The translations under genes were made by a program, and so were the position numbers. Below, in pieces: positions 13,216 to 23,299 of a stretch of 64,000 nucleotides of DNA. Position 1 is the stretch's first letter; each line of letters starts with the position of its first letter. The DNA lies in assembly GCA_005656395.1 (NCBI GenBank), contig SRSI01000050.1, positions 4,154,001 through 4,218,000 of the forward strand, written 5' to 3'. The DNA is from Strongyloides papillosus (taxonomy: Eukaryota; Nematoda; Chromadorea; Rhabditida; Strongyloididae). The notes under the pieces are model-generated. The model was given only the letters and a program-made list of their open reading frames with translations, was not told where the DNA came from and searched no databases.

Positions 13216-14325
13216 ATGAGTAGGGATATTACCGAAGCACTTGAGGATTGGGATAGTGTACAAAAAGAGCTTGTAGAAGCTGAGAAGAAACATGTAACTT
13301 ATATGTCAACGTTACGTGATCTTAAAAAACTTCAAGATGAGTGTTTAAAGCATACTAAGCATATTTCTAAAAGGCTTAAAGATGTATCATCTGAAGTAAA
13401 AAGTATTAAAGGAAATAGTAATTACAAACCATCTGAAGAGGAGAATGAGAAGATAAATAGTATCATTTCCTTGACACCCGAAACAACATCAAGATTAAAG
13501 GTTATGGAAAGTGAATTACCAGCAGAAGGGAATGGATGGTATCTTAATTTAATCTTAGGAAGTAATTTGAAGCTTAAACTTCTTACAGGTGATGAAAGAT
13601 ATGACTACAAAAGAAAATATGAAGATTTTAAAATTAATGTTTCTTATATTATAATAATTATGGTTATTTTGGCATTAATTTTCCCCTTTAGGGCCATGGA
13701 TGCTCTATTAAATTTCCTTCTAGTTTGGTATTACTGTACATTGACAATCAGAGAATCTATCTTACGTGTTAATGGTTCACATATCAAAGGATGGTGGTTA
13801 CTGCATCACTATGTTTCATGCGTTCTTTGTGGTATTATATTGACATGGGCCAATTCTGAATGTTATAAAGATACTAGAATCTACTTATTAGGTTTAGTTT
13901 TATATGTTGCTTCTGTTCAGGTTAGTTTTTTGTTACTTATCTTCCTTAAATGTTGTTACCTTTTTTTAAAGATAATGCAATATTCTTATCAAAGTGGTTG
14001 TCTTAGGAGATTACATGCTCTTGGTCAAAGACATTGTATGGATATAACAGTTGAAGGATTTGTTTCTTGGATGTTTAAAGGTTTAACATTCTTAATACCA
14101 TTTCTTTTAGTAGGATACATTCTTCAACTTTTAATATCTTATGAATTATTTTCTCTCTACAGTCAGGAGAAGTGTAATCGTGAATGGCAAATAATTGCAT
14201 CAAGTTTTGTTTTCTTCACAATCGGAATAGGAAACATTTTAACGTTAGGTAGAGTAATTTATAAAAAATTAAAAGAATCTACTAGTGAAACTAGAATTCT
14301 TAAAGCTAAATCAAAGTATCGTTAA
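13216..14325 (+). CDS. TMEM120: TMEM120 (TMPIT) family membrane protein
   Basis: Single exon, 369 residues, close to the roughly 343 residues of human TMEM120A/B. The N-terminal 110 residues form a coiled coil (repeated K/E-rich heptads, LKKLQDECLKH). About six TM segments follow. The family signature ALGQRHCMDITVEGFVSWMF is near residue 275, with the downstream KGLTFLIPFLLVGY. The family sits in the inner nuclear envelope/ER and has been linked to adipocyte gene regulation and lipid or mechanosensory roles; its biochemical activity is debated. The start is the first ATG, 2 nt after an acceptor-like TTTGTAG. Confidence 0.9.
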   Translation: MSRDITEALEDWDSVQKELVEAEKKHVTYMSTLRDLKKLQDECLKHTKHISKRLKDVSSEVKSIKGNSNYKPSEEENEKINSIISLTPETTSRLKVMESELPAEGNGWYLNLILGSNLKLKLLTGDERYDYKRKYEDFKINVSYIIIIMVILALIFPFRAMDALLNFLLVWYYCTLTIRESILRVNGSHIKGWWLLHHYVSCVLCGIILTWANSECYKDTRIYLLGLVLYVASVQVSFLLLIFLKCCYLFLKIMQYSYQSGCLRRLHALGQRHCMDITVEGFVSWMFKGLTFLIPFLLVGYILQLLISYELFSLYSQEKCNREWQIIASSFVFFTIGIGNILTLGRVIYKKLKESTSETRILKAKSKYR

Positions 14326-14940
14326 TACGAGATTACTTACTTTTATTTGTATTTTTTTATATAAACTGTATTATACAGGGTTGTCTCTGAAGACTCTCCT
14401 ATCATAAGTTAATCTCGAATATATTTAACAAACAAAATAGAAAATTCAAACTCTTATTTTGGTGAATATTTAACTAAAAATTTAATACATTAAAGCAATT
14501 GAAAGTTTTATTAATTAATATTTAAAGCAGACTACTTCTTTTAAAAATTAACTTCAATTTTTCATTATATTTTGTAATATAATTCTGTACTTATTTCTAA
14601 ATGATCTATTTGTAAAGATTTTTATTTTTTATCAAATAAAAACTATTTTAAAAAAATACAACTTATTTTATGGGGCAAATTAGTAGCTATAAATACAGTA
14701 GTGTTTCTGATTGATAGCATTATATACATTATTCTATGTTGTAAAATTCAAAAGCAGTTGCCTTTATTTTTACAAATTATCAATACTCACAACCTTTTTG
14801 AATGCCTTATTTTCGAAAATTTGAAAATAACGATATTTGATTTTGGAATGTCTCTCTAACGGTTATTTTACTCTATCTCATTTACGTTATGTTTACTAGA
14901 GAAGAATCAGAAATTCCTATGCCAAAAGTTTTATTCTACC
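14326..14940. other. Non-coding, no feature seen
   Basis: About 615 bp after TMEM120 with no supported exon. It presumably contains the TMEM120 3' UTR. It runs into a decayed MAPR-like segment, whose earliest traces may begin near 14890. Confidence 0.5.
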
Positions 14941-15281
14941 GTTAAAGAAACAGTATTTGATTTTAGAGGAGTTAAAAAATACAATGGAAAGAATGATTAA
15001 GACATTTGCTTTGCTATACCTTGAAATGTAACATGAAAAATACCACATACATAATACGATTTTAGATACGTGACATAGGTAACTCTCCTAATTTCTATGG
15101 ACCTTACGGTAGTCTATGTGGTTACGATGCAACTAGAGCTTTACCTACAATAGACCCTAAAAATGACTATGATGACATTTCCAACTTGACTAATGTAGAA
15201 AAAGAAATAGGCGGTAGTTGGTTAGATAAATTACCAATGAACTATCCTATTCTTGTTTTTCTAAACTCCTATAGTGAATAA
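14941..15281 (+). pseudogene. Decayed MAPR (cytochrome b5-like heme-binding) gene, VEM-1/PGRMC type
   Basis: The second half is open from 15066 to a TAA at 15279-15281 and reads NFYGPYGSLCGYDATRALP, then NDYDDISNLTNVEKE and a GGSWLDK segment. This matches the MAPR heme-pocket pattern FYGPxGxYxxxAGxDATRAL and its YDDLSxLT helix. The preceding segment (14959 on) reads DFRGVKKYNGKND then DICFAI, matching the family's start (LKKYDG...ILxAxxG), but is broken by in-frame stops after KND, after AIP and after NVT. No ATG-to-domain frame exists without these stops. Intact homologues are ER or plasma-membrane heme proteins in steroid response and axon guidance. A functional spliced gene cannot be fully excluded, since TTTTAG at 15060-15065 could be an acceptor. 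Confidence 0.6.
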
Positions 15282-15499
15282 ATACTTTTCTAATAAAATT
15301 TTCTTTTATTATATCGTCAAACAGTAAAAGCAAAATAGCTTTAGGTAACATCTGTTTTCTTGTATATAATTTTGGTTATTTCATCTTACCTCACTATTAT
15401 TCTGCTTATAATTTCATCACTATTTGTCATCATTATTAGTGTTTTGCATATATTTTTTATACTTTAGTTATAAATAATTGTCTTTTTCAGTGTTACAAA

Positions 15500-17368
15500 A
15501 TGTCTTCTAATGTCCGACAAGGACATAAATTGAGCAGTGACTTTTTTCAACTGCTCGCAAAGAATCGTGCGGATGGCCTCAGACCAATTCTCCAAATAAT
15601 GGTTAGTTTTTCATCTTGACTTCTATAATTATTTTTCTCACATTTTTAGCATAGCCGTCCTTTTGGATTTGGGAATAGGATTACTCTCTGCCTAAGTGAT
15701 GGGAATTTCCATTATGGAGCTTTTCTCCTCCCGGGCGATGGTATAAGGAAATATAAGTTAAATAAAATGGAGAAGTCCCGATCTATAGTTAAAGTGCTCG
15801 GATTTCGTTCACATACGACTCTTAGAGATAATGTTAAAAAAATACAACTAAGGATCAGTGATTTTGAATTGCTTGTAGAGGATTCTCCAATTATTGGAAA
15901 CCCTAAACGCTTTTCTGGAATTCCCGAAGGAAATTTGGTTTCGAGAATTGACAAAAGTAGGCGAGTGCCTGTGGAACAATCAAACTTTCGATCTCCACCG
16001 GAAGAAGAAAGCAGAGATGTTGGAAACCTCACAGGCGAGTCTTCAGAAGACAATACTTCTATTGTTCCAATATCGTCAATTAATCCGTTTTCGGAAGGGT
16101 GGAAAATTCGAGGAGTCATCACGTATAGGAATGCACCAAGGAGCATTAACACACTAGAAGGACGCTGTCAAGTTTTCAACTTTTATCTTACTGATAAGGA
16201 AGGGACCGAAATAAAGGTCTCGTGTTTTGGAGATATGGCCGCTCAGCTAAATGGTTTGATAGAAGAGTGGTCGTCATATACTATCAAAGGGAATGCAAAG
16301 GCCCTTAGGTCAGCAAATGAAAAATACGACAATACCGGACATGGATATGAAATAATAATAAGAGATGATGTTGAAATAGTTAAATGTCAAGATTCGGTTC
16401 TGCTTCCTCCTATGGAAATCAATCGTGTTAGGCTATCGGAAATCAAGAAGTTCCTTAGAAAATCTGTCGAAGTAGTTGCTGTGGTGGATAATATTGGAGA
16501 GCCGGTTGACAGAAATACCAAATTCGGGATGAAAAAGGTGATGAATGTTTCTCTCATCGATGAGTCTGCAACTGTTGTAAATTTAGATGTTTGGGAGGAT
16601 TGCTTTAATGAGTTTACCCGTGATTTTCTCCATAAGACTGTAATTTTAAAAGGCGTTACGGTTGATGAATTTAGAGGTGTTTGTAAACTAAAATTCCACT
16701 CTAGATCGAGAGTTATCAAGCCTGGTAGTCAAAGAATTGTTCGGGATATCTCAAATTGGTACGCAAGAGAGCGCAGTAACATTCAAATTAGCAATTTACT
16801 ATCTAACACGGATTTTGATAAGAATGTGACCCTTCATTCTGCGATTGTAAGCTGTTTAAATGGTAATGTTCGAAGGGGCGAATACTTTAATGTAGTTGGC
16901 AGAGTTAGCAAAGTAGAGAAATTGTTTTATAAAGCCTGTCATCAGAAGGATTGTTGGAAGGCAGTTACGTATGAAAATGGTAAATACCAATGTCCCAAAT
17001 GTGGCAATACTTCAGACGGCTTCATATATGTTTTATTGGTAGTTTTCGAGATTTCCGATCACTCAGGAAGTCACTGGGCAATAATATTTAATGAAAAAGC
17101 CGAGGAATTCCTAAATAAAACGACTTCGGAAGTTATGAGCATCATAGAAGCTCATGGTGAAATTGAGGGAAGTAGAATGGTCGTTTCAAGTCTCAAAGGA
17201 ACCATACACAATTTTAACATTAAATACAAAATTGAACCGCACAAAGAAGATGAAGTTGTTAAATGGTCTGTTGCTAATGTCAAATCCGTTAGTTTGGCAA
17301 AATATGCTAAATATCTCCGAGAGATGTGTGATAATGCTGATGAATTTTGCTTTGAGCATGGGATGTAG
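15500..17368 (+). CDS. RPA1: Replication protein A 70 kDa DNA-binding subunit
   Basis: Large subunit of the RPA heterotrimer, which coats single-stranded DNA in replication, repair and checkpoint signalling. Exons 15500-15601 and 15650-17368 join in phase 0 and give 606 residues, standard for the family. Domain order: RPA70N OB fold (PILQIM-HSRP...LCLSDG), linker, DBD-A (WKIRGVITYRNAP, YLTDKEGTEIKVSCFGD), DBD-B, and DBD-C with a zinc ribbon (C464, C469, C482, C485; YQCPKCG). The linker carries RRVPVEQSNF, a position where other RPA1 proteins have a looser Ser/Pro-rich linker. A TCTTTTTCAG acceptor at 15481-15490 sits 9 nt before the ATG, suggesting SL1 trans-splicing. GC content and codon use are higher than in the flanking genes. 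Confidence 0.93.
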
Positions 17369-17387
17369 TTTTTTTATTTTAATATAA

Positions 17388-17500
17388 TGTAAATATTGTA
17401 TAATAATTTTCTAAACTTTTTAATAACTCGGAAAAATGCTTGTAAATATTGTATAATAATTTTCTAAAATTTTTAATAACTGAAAAAAATGTTTGTAAAT
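17388..17500 (+). repeat. Tandem 53-bp repeat, about 2.1 copies
   Basis: Two adjacent 53-bp units (17388-17440 and 17441-17493) start TGTAAATATTGTATAATAAT and differ at only a few positions. A third copy begins at 17494 and decays. It lies just after the RPA1 stop, so it is in that gene's 3' UTR or immediate downstream DNA. Confidence 0.75.
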
Positions 17501-18436
17501 ATTTTTATAAATTGTATTCTGAAGGTATTTTTTATTATTTAAAACTTATTTTTGTATACAACGGTAGATACTTTTTCTTAATTTTCATTATCATAAACTA
17601 TAACACATTATATTTTATAAATCGCAGTTAGAAGCGTTCTCATTCTCACGTCCATTATATAGAAATTATTTTGTACATCAGTTTCTATGTTATCAATGAG
17701 TAGTTAAGTTCTAGATCTTTCATTTCTATCGTCAACTATATTTATGTATAGATGTATCAGTGTCTGTAAAGAATTGTACTTTCTAATACATTTAATTGAA
17801 CATCCCATCACCTAATCTATGTTTATTGTTTTATGAAATAATTATATCCTCATTTTATCAGATTTACCAAAGTGAATCATTGTAACGTTGTCTATAAAGA
17901 CCACCTTAAAGATAGGAAACCCAAATGATTATCTTTGGTATAACAACTTTTCATATTTCAACTGAATTTCTAGATGTATCGTCAGTACTAGAACTAACAT
18001 TTAATACATCTGTTGAACACTATCAGGACTAGAAGAATGTATCTTATCCATTTCCACCTCACTTTCTTTCACTACCCTCAAATATGGATGTATTAGTGGA
18101 AGTGCTTCAGAAGTTTTATATATGATTGTGAGAAATTTTTATTCATTGATGTCATATACATCAAAGACAAATGTTGTTTTTTTGTTCTAAATGAGGACTT
18201 ACACTTTTATAGGAAGTATTAGATTAAAATGAAATTCAAATTATTTACTAATTGTTCATTTAAAAATTCCAAAGATTTAAATTTTTAATTAAACAAAAAT
18301 AGTTAATACCCAATTTTAATGTAATTTTGAAAATATAAAATTATATTTATTGTTTCAATAATATTGAAATTTTACTGGATTATATTCATTAAAGATCAAC
18401 TGACTTGTCACTCTTACACATATCATTCTATAAGAA
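17501..18436. other. Intergenic, no gene seen
   Basis: About 940 bp between RPA1 and the SH2 kinase. AT-rich with no supported exon. It should contain the kinase promoter; I saw no distinctive element. Confidence 0.5.
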
Positions 18437-19816
18437 ATGCGAGATAGTGTAGCAGTGGTCCAAGAAGTAGTGGACAAAAAAAGTAATTGTGAAACATTAT
18501 CAGAACTTCTTCAATTGCCTTACTATCATGGCTTTCTTCCACGTGAAGATATGAGGAGATTGCTCCTAAAACCAGGAGATTTTCTTGTTAGGTTATCTCA
18601 ACCAGCTGAAGGTAAACCAAGGACTTATGTTTTATCAGTAGCTAAGGAGAGTGGAAAATTAAAATTTCCAAAATTAAAACATTATCTACTGACAAAAAAT
18701 CAAAAAGGAATGTACATTGTGGAGAAGAAACAATTTGAAACAATTAAAGAATTAGTTGAAAATTATTGGAAAGGAAAACAAGATGGATCGAATAAAAATG
18801 AAATATTTTTACTCAATCCTGTTGAAAGAAAATCATGGGAATTGAATCATTCGTGTATTAAGACAACTAAAAGGCTTGGGGAAGGTGCTTTTGCTGTTTG
18901 TAAATTAGGTACGGTATTATATAAATATTTTTATTATATTGTTACTATTTTAGGTAAATTTACACATCCGAAAAAAAAGACAATTACTGATTGTGCAATA
19001 AAGATACTTAAACTTGAGAAATTAAATAAAAAACAAATAAAAGAATTTAGTAAAGAATGTAGATTAATGAGGAAATTAGATCATCCAAACATAGTTAAAT
19101 TTTATGGACTTGCTGCACAACAAGAACCATTAATGTTAGTCATGGAATTAGTAAGAAATGGTTCTTTAGATAGTTACTTAATGAAGAATGTTGTTGAAGT
19201 TAAAGTTAAAATAAAAATGTGTTGCGGAGCAGGTAGAGGAATAAGTTACCTTCACAGTCTTAATATTATGCATAGAGATATAGCATCAAGAAATTGTCTT
19301 GTTGATAGTGAAGAAAATATAAAAATATCAGATTTTGGAATGAGTGTTGTAGGAAAAGAATATGATCTTGACCCAACTGATAAAGTCCCAGTAAAATTCT
19401 TGGCACCAGAAACATTACGTAACAAGAAGTATTATCACAAAACTGATGTCTATACATTTGGGATTTTAGTTTGGGAAATATTTAGTAATGGAAAAGAACC
19501 ATATTCTGGATTTACAGCATTAGAAGCAATTAAAAAAATTGTTACCGAAAGTTATCAAATGCCGTTTCCACAGGAGACACCCGATTTTATAAAAGAATGT
19601 ATCTATTCAAAAGTATGGTTACAGAATCCAGAAGATCGTTGTAGTATGGAGGAAGTAATAAAGATACTGGATAAAGATTACAATAATAACAACAAAGAAA
19701 TCAATGTTGATTTTACTGAGGTAGAGGACATTGATTCAAAATCCAAGCTTGATCTTTCAATATATCAATTACCTGATGTTGATGATAATAAAGTAAACCA
19801 GAAAAAGAAAAAATAA
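18437..19816 (+). CDS. FER/Fps-like SH2-domain tyrosine protein kinase
   Basis: Cytoplasmic tyrosine kinase with the short nematode layout (SH2 then kinase, no F-BAR). Exons 18437-18908 and 18954-19816 give 444 residues. The 45-nt intron 18909-18953 is a multiple of three without a stop, so a naive reading keeps 15 spurious residues in the glycine-loop region. SH2: YYHGFLPRED start and FLVRLS pocket, residues about 28-130. Kinase: GEGAFA loop, K174 in AIKILK, HRDIASRN with D266, DFG at 284, and activation-end PVKFLAPE (Phe where most have Trp). All catalytic residues are present, so it is probably active. The acidic, lysine-ended tail is unlike FER. Large families of such kinases in nematodes are often male or sperm expressed (inference only here). 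Confidence 0.88.
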   Translation: MRDSVAVVQEVVDKKSNCETLSELLQLPYYHGFLPREDMRRLLLKPGDFLVRLSQPAEGKPRTYVLSVAKESGKLKFPKLKHYLLTKNQKGMYIVEKKQFETIKELVENYWKGKQDGSNKNEIFLLNPVERKSWELNHSCIKTTKRLGEGAFAVCKLGTVLYKYFYYIVTILGKFTHPKKKTITDCAIKILKLEKLNKKQIKEFSKECRLMRKLDHPNIVKFYGLAAQQEPLMLVMELVRNGSLDSYLMKNVVEVKVKIKMCCGAGRGISYLHSLNIMHRDIASRNCLVDSEENIKISDFGMSVVGKEYDLDPTDKVPVKFLAPETLRNKKYYHKTDVYTFGILVWEIFSNGKEPYSGFTALEAIKKIVTESYQMPFPQETPDFIKECIYSKVWLQNPEDRCSMEEVIKILDKDYNNNNKEINVDFTEVEDIDSKSKLDLSIYQLPDVDDNKVNQKKKK

Positions 19817-19988
19817 AAAAAGCCAATATTTTTATATAATTTTAATATTTTAAACTAACATTAAAAGAAATGCAATCATGGTATATTGTTAAGCATTCAA
19901 TTTAGTAATAAATTATTGTACACTTGTGAAGTTGTTTTTTAAATGTAAATATTGTTTTTTCAGTTAATCCTTATCGTTGATTTTGATT

Positions 19989-20264
19989 TTAGAGATGTCC
20001 ATTTTGATAATAACGATGACGTCTTCTTTTAATAATTATTGGTTTTGGAGGAATATAAATTGGAATATATCTTGGTACTATTATAGGACGTGGTACAATA
20101 ATTGGACGTGGTACCATTATTGGGGGTCGTTGATAGCGGTGTCTTCCATATTGAGGAAAGCGATAATGGTGAGAATAACGTTGCCTATCACGATATCCCC
20201 AACAAAAACCACTAAAGGCTTGGCAAAAAATAATTAGAATAATAAAAAATATTTTGCCAATCAT
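19989..20264 (-). CDS. Small secreted Pro/Arg-rich repeat peptide precursor
   Basis: 91 residues, single exon. A clear signal peptide (IFFIILIIFCQAFSG) precedes a strongly basic mature region with Arg/Tyr/His-rich QRYSHHYRF and then a repeat built on PRPIIV (twice), PIMV and PIYI units. It ends KRRRHRYYQNGHL. No known domain. The composition resembles proline/arginine-rich antimicrobial peptides, but nematode structural or neuropeptide-like precursors look similar, so function is unassigned. The ORF is supported by the leader, the repeat and a TATA box 64 nt upstream. It is divergent from the CAP gene at 20754. Confidence 0.65.
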   Translation of the reverse strand: MIGKIFFIILIIFCQAFSGFCWGYRDRQRYSHHYRFPQYGRHRYQRPPIMVPRPIIVPRPIIVPRYIPIYIPPKPIIIKRRRHRYYQNGHL

Positions 20265-20753
20265 TAAGTTAGTTATTATTAAAATGATTCTAGATTAAAG
20301 TAAAGTACAAGAAGTTGCAGTAACCTATATTTATATACTTATTATTTTGACACATTAAACAAACTTCTATTAACTTTAGCATTACGAAGAATTAAGAAAT
20401 CAACAACTTGTCAAGATAAGCCTTTTGTTTTGATTATAAAGAAAGCTAAACAGATTGTGATATGTTTTATTGTAAAATCATCTTTGATATGCTAAAAAAG
20501 TTATGGACAGTTGAAAAATTTTTAAAATTGGATATCGAAACATAATTTGATTCACCATTCATGTATGAACTATAACAAAAATTAAATATTTAATTTTCCT
20601 GGTGGAAATTTGCATCAAAATTTATATCAATATTGAATTAAATATTTTATAGTACACTTTTAAAGTTATAAATTATTAAATTAAAATGGTATTCCCACTA
20701 ATCTATAGAAATTTTAAATATATAAAATTAAAAAAGGCTATTTAAAATTACTA
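20265..20753. other. Divergent promoter region between peptide and CAP genes
   Basis: 489 bp with both starts pointing outward. It contains the TATA box of the minus-strand peptide gene and, on the plus strand, a TATATAAAAT at about 20717-20726, roughly 30 nt before the CAP ATG. No other feature was seen. Confidence 0.45.
20328..20337 (-). promoter_or_regulatory. TATA box of the Pro/Arg-rich peptide gene
   Basis: The minus strand reads TATATAAATA here, 64 nt upstream of the ATG at 20264, a normal spacing for a short 5' UTR. In such an AT-rich genome chance matches are common. Confidence 0.4.
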
Positions 20754-21647
20754 ATGGAATTTTTAATATTTAGCATTTTAAATATTTTTATTTTTATATC
20801 ACGCGCTAATAATCTAGATTACTCAAATAATAGAAGACATTCATGGCATGGAACTTCTAATATCGAGAGTAGTTACTCTAAAAAACAAAAAACTTTTTAT
20901 CAATGTGCTGGCTACAGTTTTGAAAAATATAAAGATGCAAAGTCATTTTTACAAACTTTGCGTTCTAATCCGAATTTAAGTGTTCCGAAAACACCAAGAG
21001 GAAGTGTTTCATATGATACATCAATGATTGAAAAAAAGAAAGATCCTTTTAAAAAGTTATGTTTAGACGTACTTTTGGGACCAAATTTACCTAGTAATAT
21101 GGTTTGGTATAGAGTATGGGGTAAATGTGATTATTATTGTTTTCGTCAATCAAATTTTTTGATATTAGTTAATAAGGTATATTGTTAGCCAATATTTTTT
21201 TTAAAAATATTTTAGTATGTTGACGAAGTAAATATACGTAGAAGATATCACGGTGTTAGACAAGTTAGCAATAGCCCTAATCTTAAAAAGCTCTCTCGAG
21301 AACATGCAAGTAGAATCGCTAAACAAAAAGTCCTTTTATCTGATGAATCAAGAGCAATGAGGATGTATGGCCAAGTTACTGGAAAAATTTACTATAAATG
21401 GGGTAATTTGCTTATAAAAAAATGGTATGATAGGGGTTCAAACTATCCGTATAATATTGATTTTGGAATAGATCCATTTAGTGAGTTTACCCAATTAATA
21501 TGGAGCAACTTAACTGAAATGGGATGTGGAGCCTCACTAAATGGTAAATTTCTCTATGTACATTGTAAATTCTATCCAAAAGGTAACAGAAGAGGAAGAT
21601 TTTTCCACAATGTTATTTCTCCGTCGGAGATGCTATCAGCAGGGTAA
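20754..21647 (+). CDS. Secreted CAP/SCP-TAPS protein with Cys/aromatic N-terminal module
   Basis: Exons 20754-21176 and 21216-21647 join in phase 0 and give 284 residues. A hydrophobic signal peptide (FLIFSILNIFIFISRA) is followed by one copy of a module reading FYQCAGYSFEKYKDAKSFL and LRSNPNLSVPK, then VWYRVWGKCDYYCFRQSNF. The intron falls immediately before the CAP domain. Exon 2 holds the CAP fold: VNIRRRYHG, KKLSREHASRIA, WYDRG, then FTQLIWSNLTEMGCGAS and CKFYPKGNRRGRFFHNV. The usual catalytic-like His pair is not fully kept (FTQLIW without a preceding HF). CAP proteins are secreted, expanded in parasitic nematodes and often linked to host contact; the role here is unknown. A paralogue with the same intron position lies at 43200. 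Confidence 0.85.
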
Positions 21648-21811
21648 ATATCGTTATAAAGTATAAATAAATATTCATTTTTTCTATCATAATTAGTAAT
21701 CGGTTTTGTAAGATATTTTTTTTATATTAATTCAAATTTTTTTAAATGATAATTTTATGCAAATAAATAGAGATTTTTTATCAATCGCTAGTATTCCAAA
21801 TTTTTAAAATT

Positions 21812-23299
21812 ATGACATCACCAAATGGAGATGAAGAATATACTCCAGAGATACCTAAATCACTACCTAAGAAAATAAAAATTACAAATAATAATAGGGA
21901 ATTGTCTATCCAATTAGATTTAATATTACGCAATGGAGCTTTTCATCAATATATTGGAGGAGAAGATCAAACAAATTCCCAACCCATAGATGTGAAAACA
22001 ATATCCGCTAATGGTCTCAAAGTCATCAAAGATGTTGAAGATACACTTGTAAAGAAGGAAAACTATAAAAATGTTATCAGAAAAACAAAGTTTATAGAAT
22101 TTTCTCCATCTCTCAATTGTAATGTTATTATCTATAGCACATATATGATGTCATTGCACAAATATAAACAAGTTTATAAATACTTACCTAAATCAAATGA
22201 ACAATATACATATTTTAAAAAAATGTTATCAGCTTTGGAATTTCTACATAACAATGGATATATTCATGGATTTTTGAATTTAACATCATATCATATTTCC
22301 TTAATAGACACAGAGAAAAAAATAGTTGGTAATATTCTAATTTCCGATTTTGATTTATTAACAAGATCAAAAAAAGATAAATCTTTTGACAAACTTGGAA
22401 ATAATAATGGTAGTCTTAAAGCAATTTATGAAAAGAGACTACAAAGAAGCTGTAATAATACTCCATTTTGTGCTTTAAAACAATACACCGGCGATAAAAT
22501 AAGTATGAAAAATGACATCGAAAGTTGGTACTATATATGCATATTTTTAATGGAAGAGATTCCTGATTGGGAAAAAATTATAGAAAATGAAGATAAGATG
22601 TTTGTAATGAAACAAAGTATGAGACAACCAACATATTCGACATATAATAGGACATGTATAAGATTTACAGAAATCATACAACTTCTCGATAAAATGAACA
22701 ATGAAACTTTAGATTATAAACTCATTAAAAAGAAAATTATTAATGCACAAAAAAGATTTGAAGAAAATGAGTCAAAGCAGAAAAATGATAGTTTAAGTGA
22801 TGCTTCTGATTTTGTAAAATTGGCAAGTATTTCAAGAACCAGGAAAAAACCTTTTACTCAAGAAAGTTTAGAGTTGCTACAAAAAGAAATTGAAAAAGAT
22901 GAGTTGAAAAATAAAAATGATTTACCAAATGGAAAAAAAGAAACTGAAAAAAAAGAAAATGAGAAAAAAGGTAAAGATAATGATAAAAAAGGTAAGGAAA
23001 CTGAAACAATAAAGAAATCAAATACACAAATAGAAGTAACTGGTTCAACGGTCCATGAACCAATGGAGTTAGATAAAACTACTTATAATCAAAAAGTTAC
23101 TAGTGAAAACGATACTGCTACTAAGAAAAAAAATATAAGATCAGTAGAATATTTAGTAGAAATGAACAAAAAAGTCGCTTCAACGAATAATGAAACTAAA
23201 TCTGTTTTCCAAGAAAAGAAAAATCCTGAAAATAGCAATTTTCTATCAAGTGTCAAAAAGAAATTTAAAACGTTATTTAAAAAAACACCCTCAAAGTAA
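21812..23299 (+). CDS. Casein-kinase-1/TTBK-like pseudokinase with basic tail
   Basis: 495 residues, single exon. The central region aligns with CK1-type kinases: SALEFLHNNGYIHGFLN (catalytic-loop position, where HRD is replaced by HGF), ISDFDLLTR (DFG replaced by DFD), and LKQYTGDKISMKNDIESWYY, the CK1 family's RRDDLES stretch. Because the catalytic Asp and the DFG Gly are missing it is unlikely to phosphorylate substrates. The last 190 residues are Lys/Glu-rich and low-complexity (KKETEKKENEKKGK), ending in a basic FLSSVKKKFKTLFKK helix that could bind membrane or nucleic acid. CK1-like families are greatly expanded in nematodes, frequently in the male germ line; expression here is unknown. 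Confidence 0.75.
   Translation: MTSPNGDEEYTPEIPKSLPKKIKITNNNRELSIQLDLILRNGAFHQYIGGEDQTNSQPIDVKTISANGLKVIKDVEDTLVKKENYKNVIRKTKFIEFSPSLNCNVIIYSTYMMSLHKYKQVYKYLPKSNEQYTYFKKMLSALEFLHNNGYIHGFLNLTSYHISLIDTEKKIVGNILISDFDLLTRSKKDKSFDKLGNNNGSLKAIYEKRLQRSCNNTPFCALKQYTGDKISMKNDIESWYYICIFLMEEIPDWEKIIENEDKMFVMKQSMRQPTYSTYNRTCIRFTEIIQLLDKMNNETLDYKLIKKKIINAQKRFEENESKQKNDSLSDASDFVKLASISRTRKKPFTQESLELLQKEIEKDELKNKNDLPNGKKETEKKENEKKGKDNDKKGKETETIKKSNTQIEVTGSTVHEPMELDKTTYNQKVTSENDTATKKKNIRSVEYLVEMNKKVASTNNETKSVFQEKKNPENSNFLSSVKKKFKTLFKKTPSK

Noticed and set aside
16387..16719. 110-residue antisense frame inside RPA1
   Set aside because: Shadow of the RPA1 coding frame; no family similarity.
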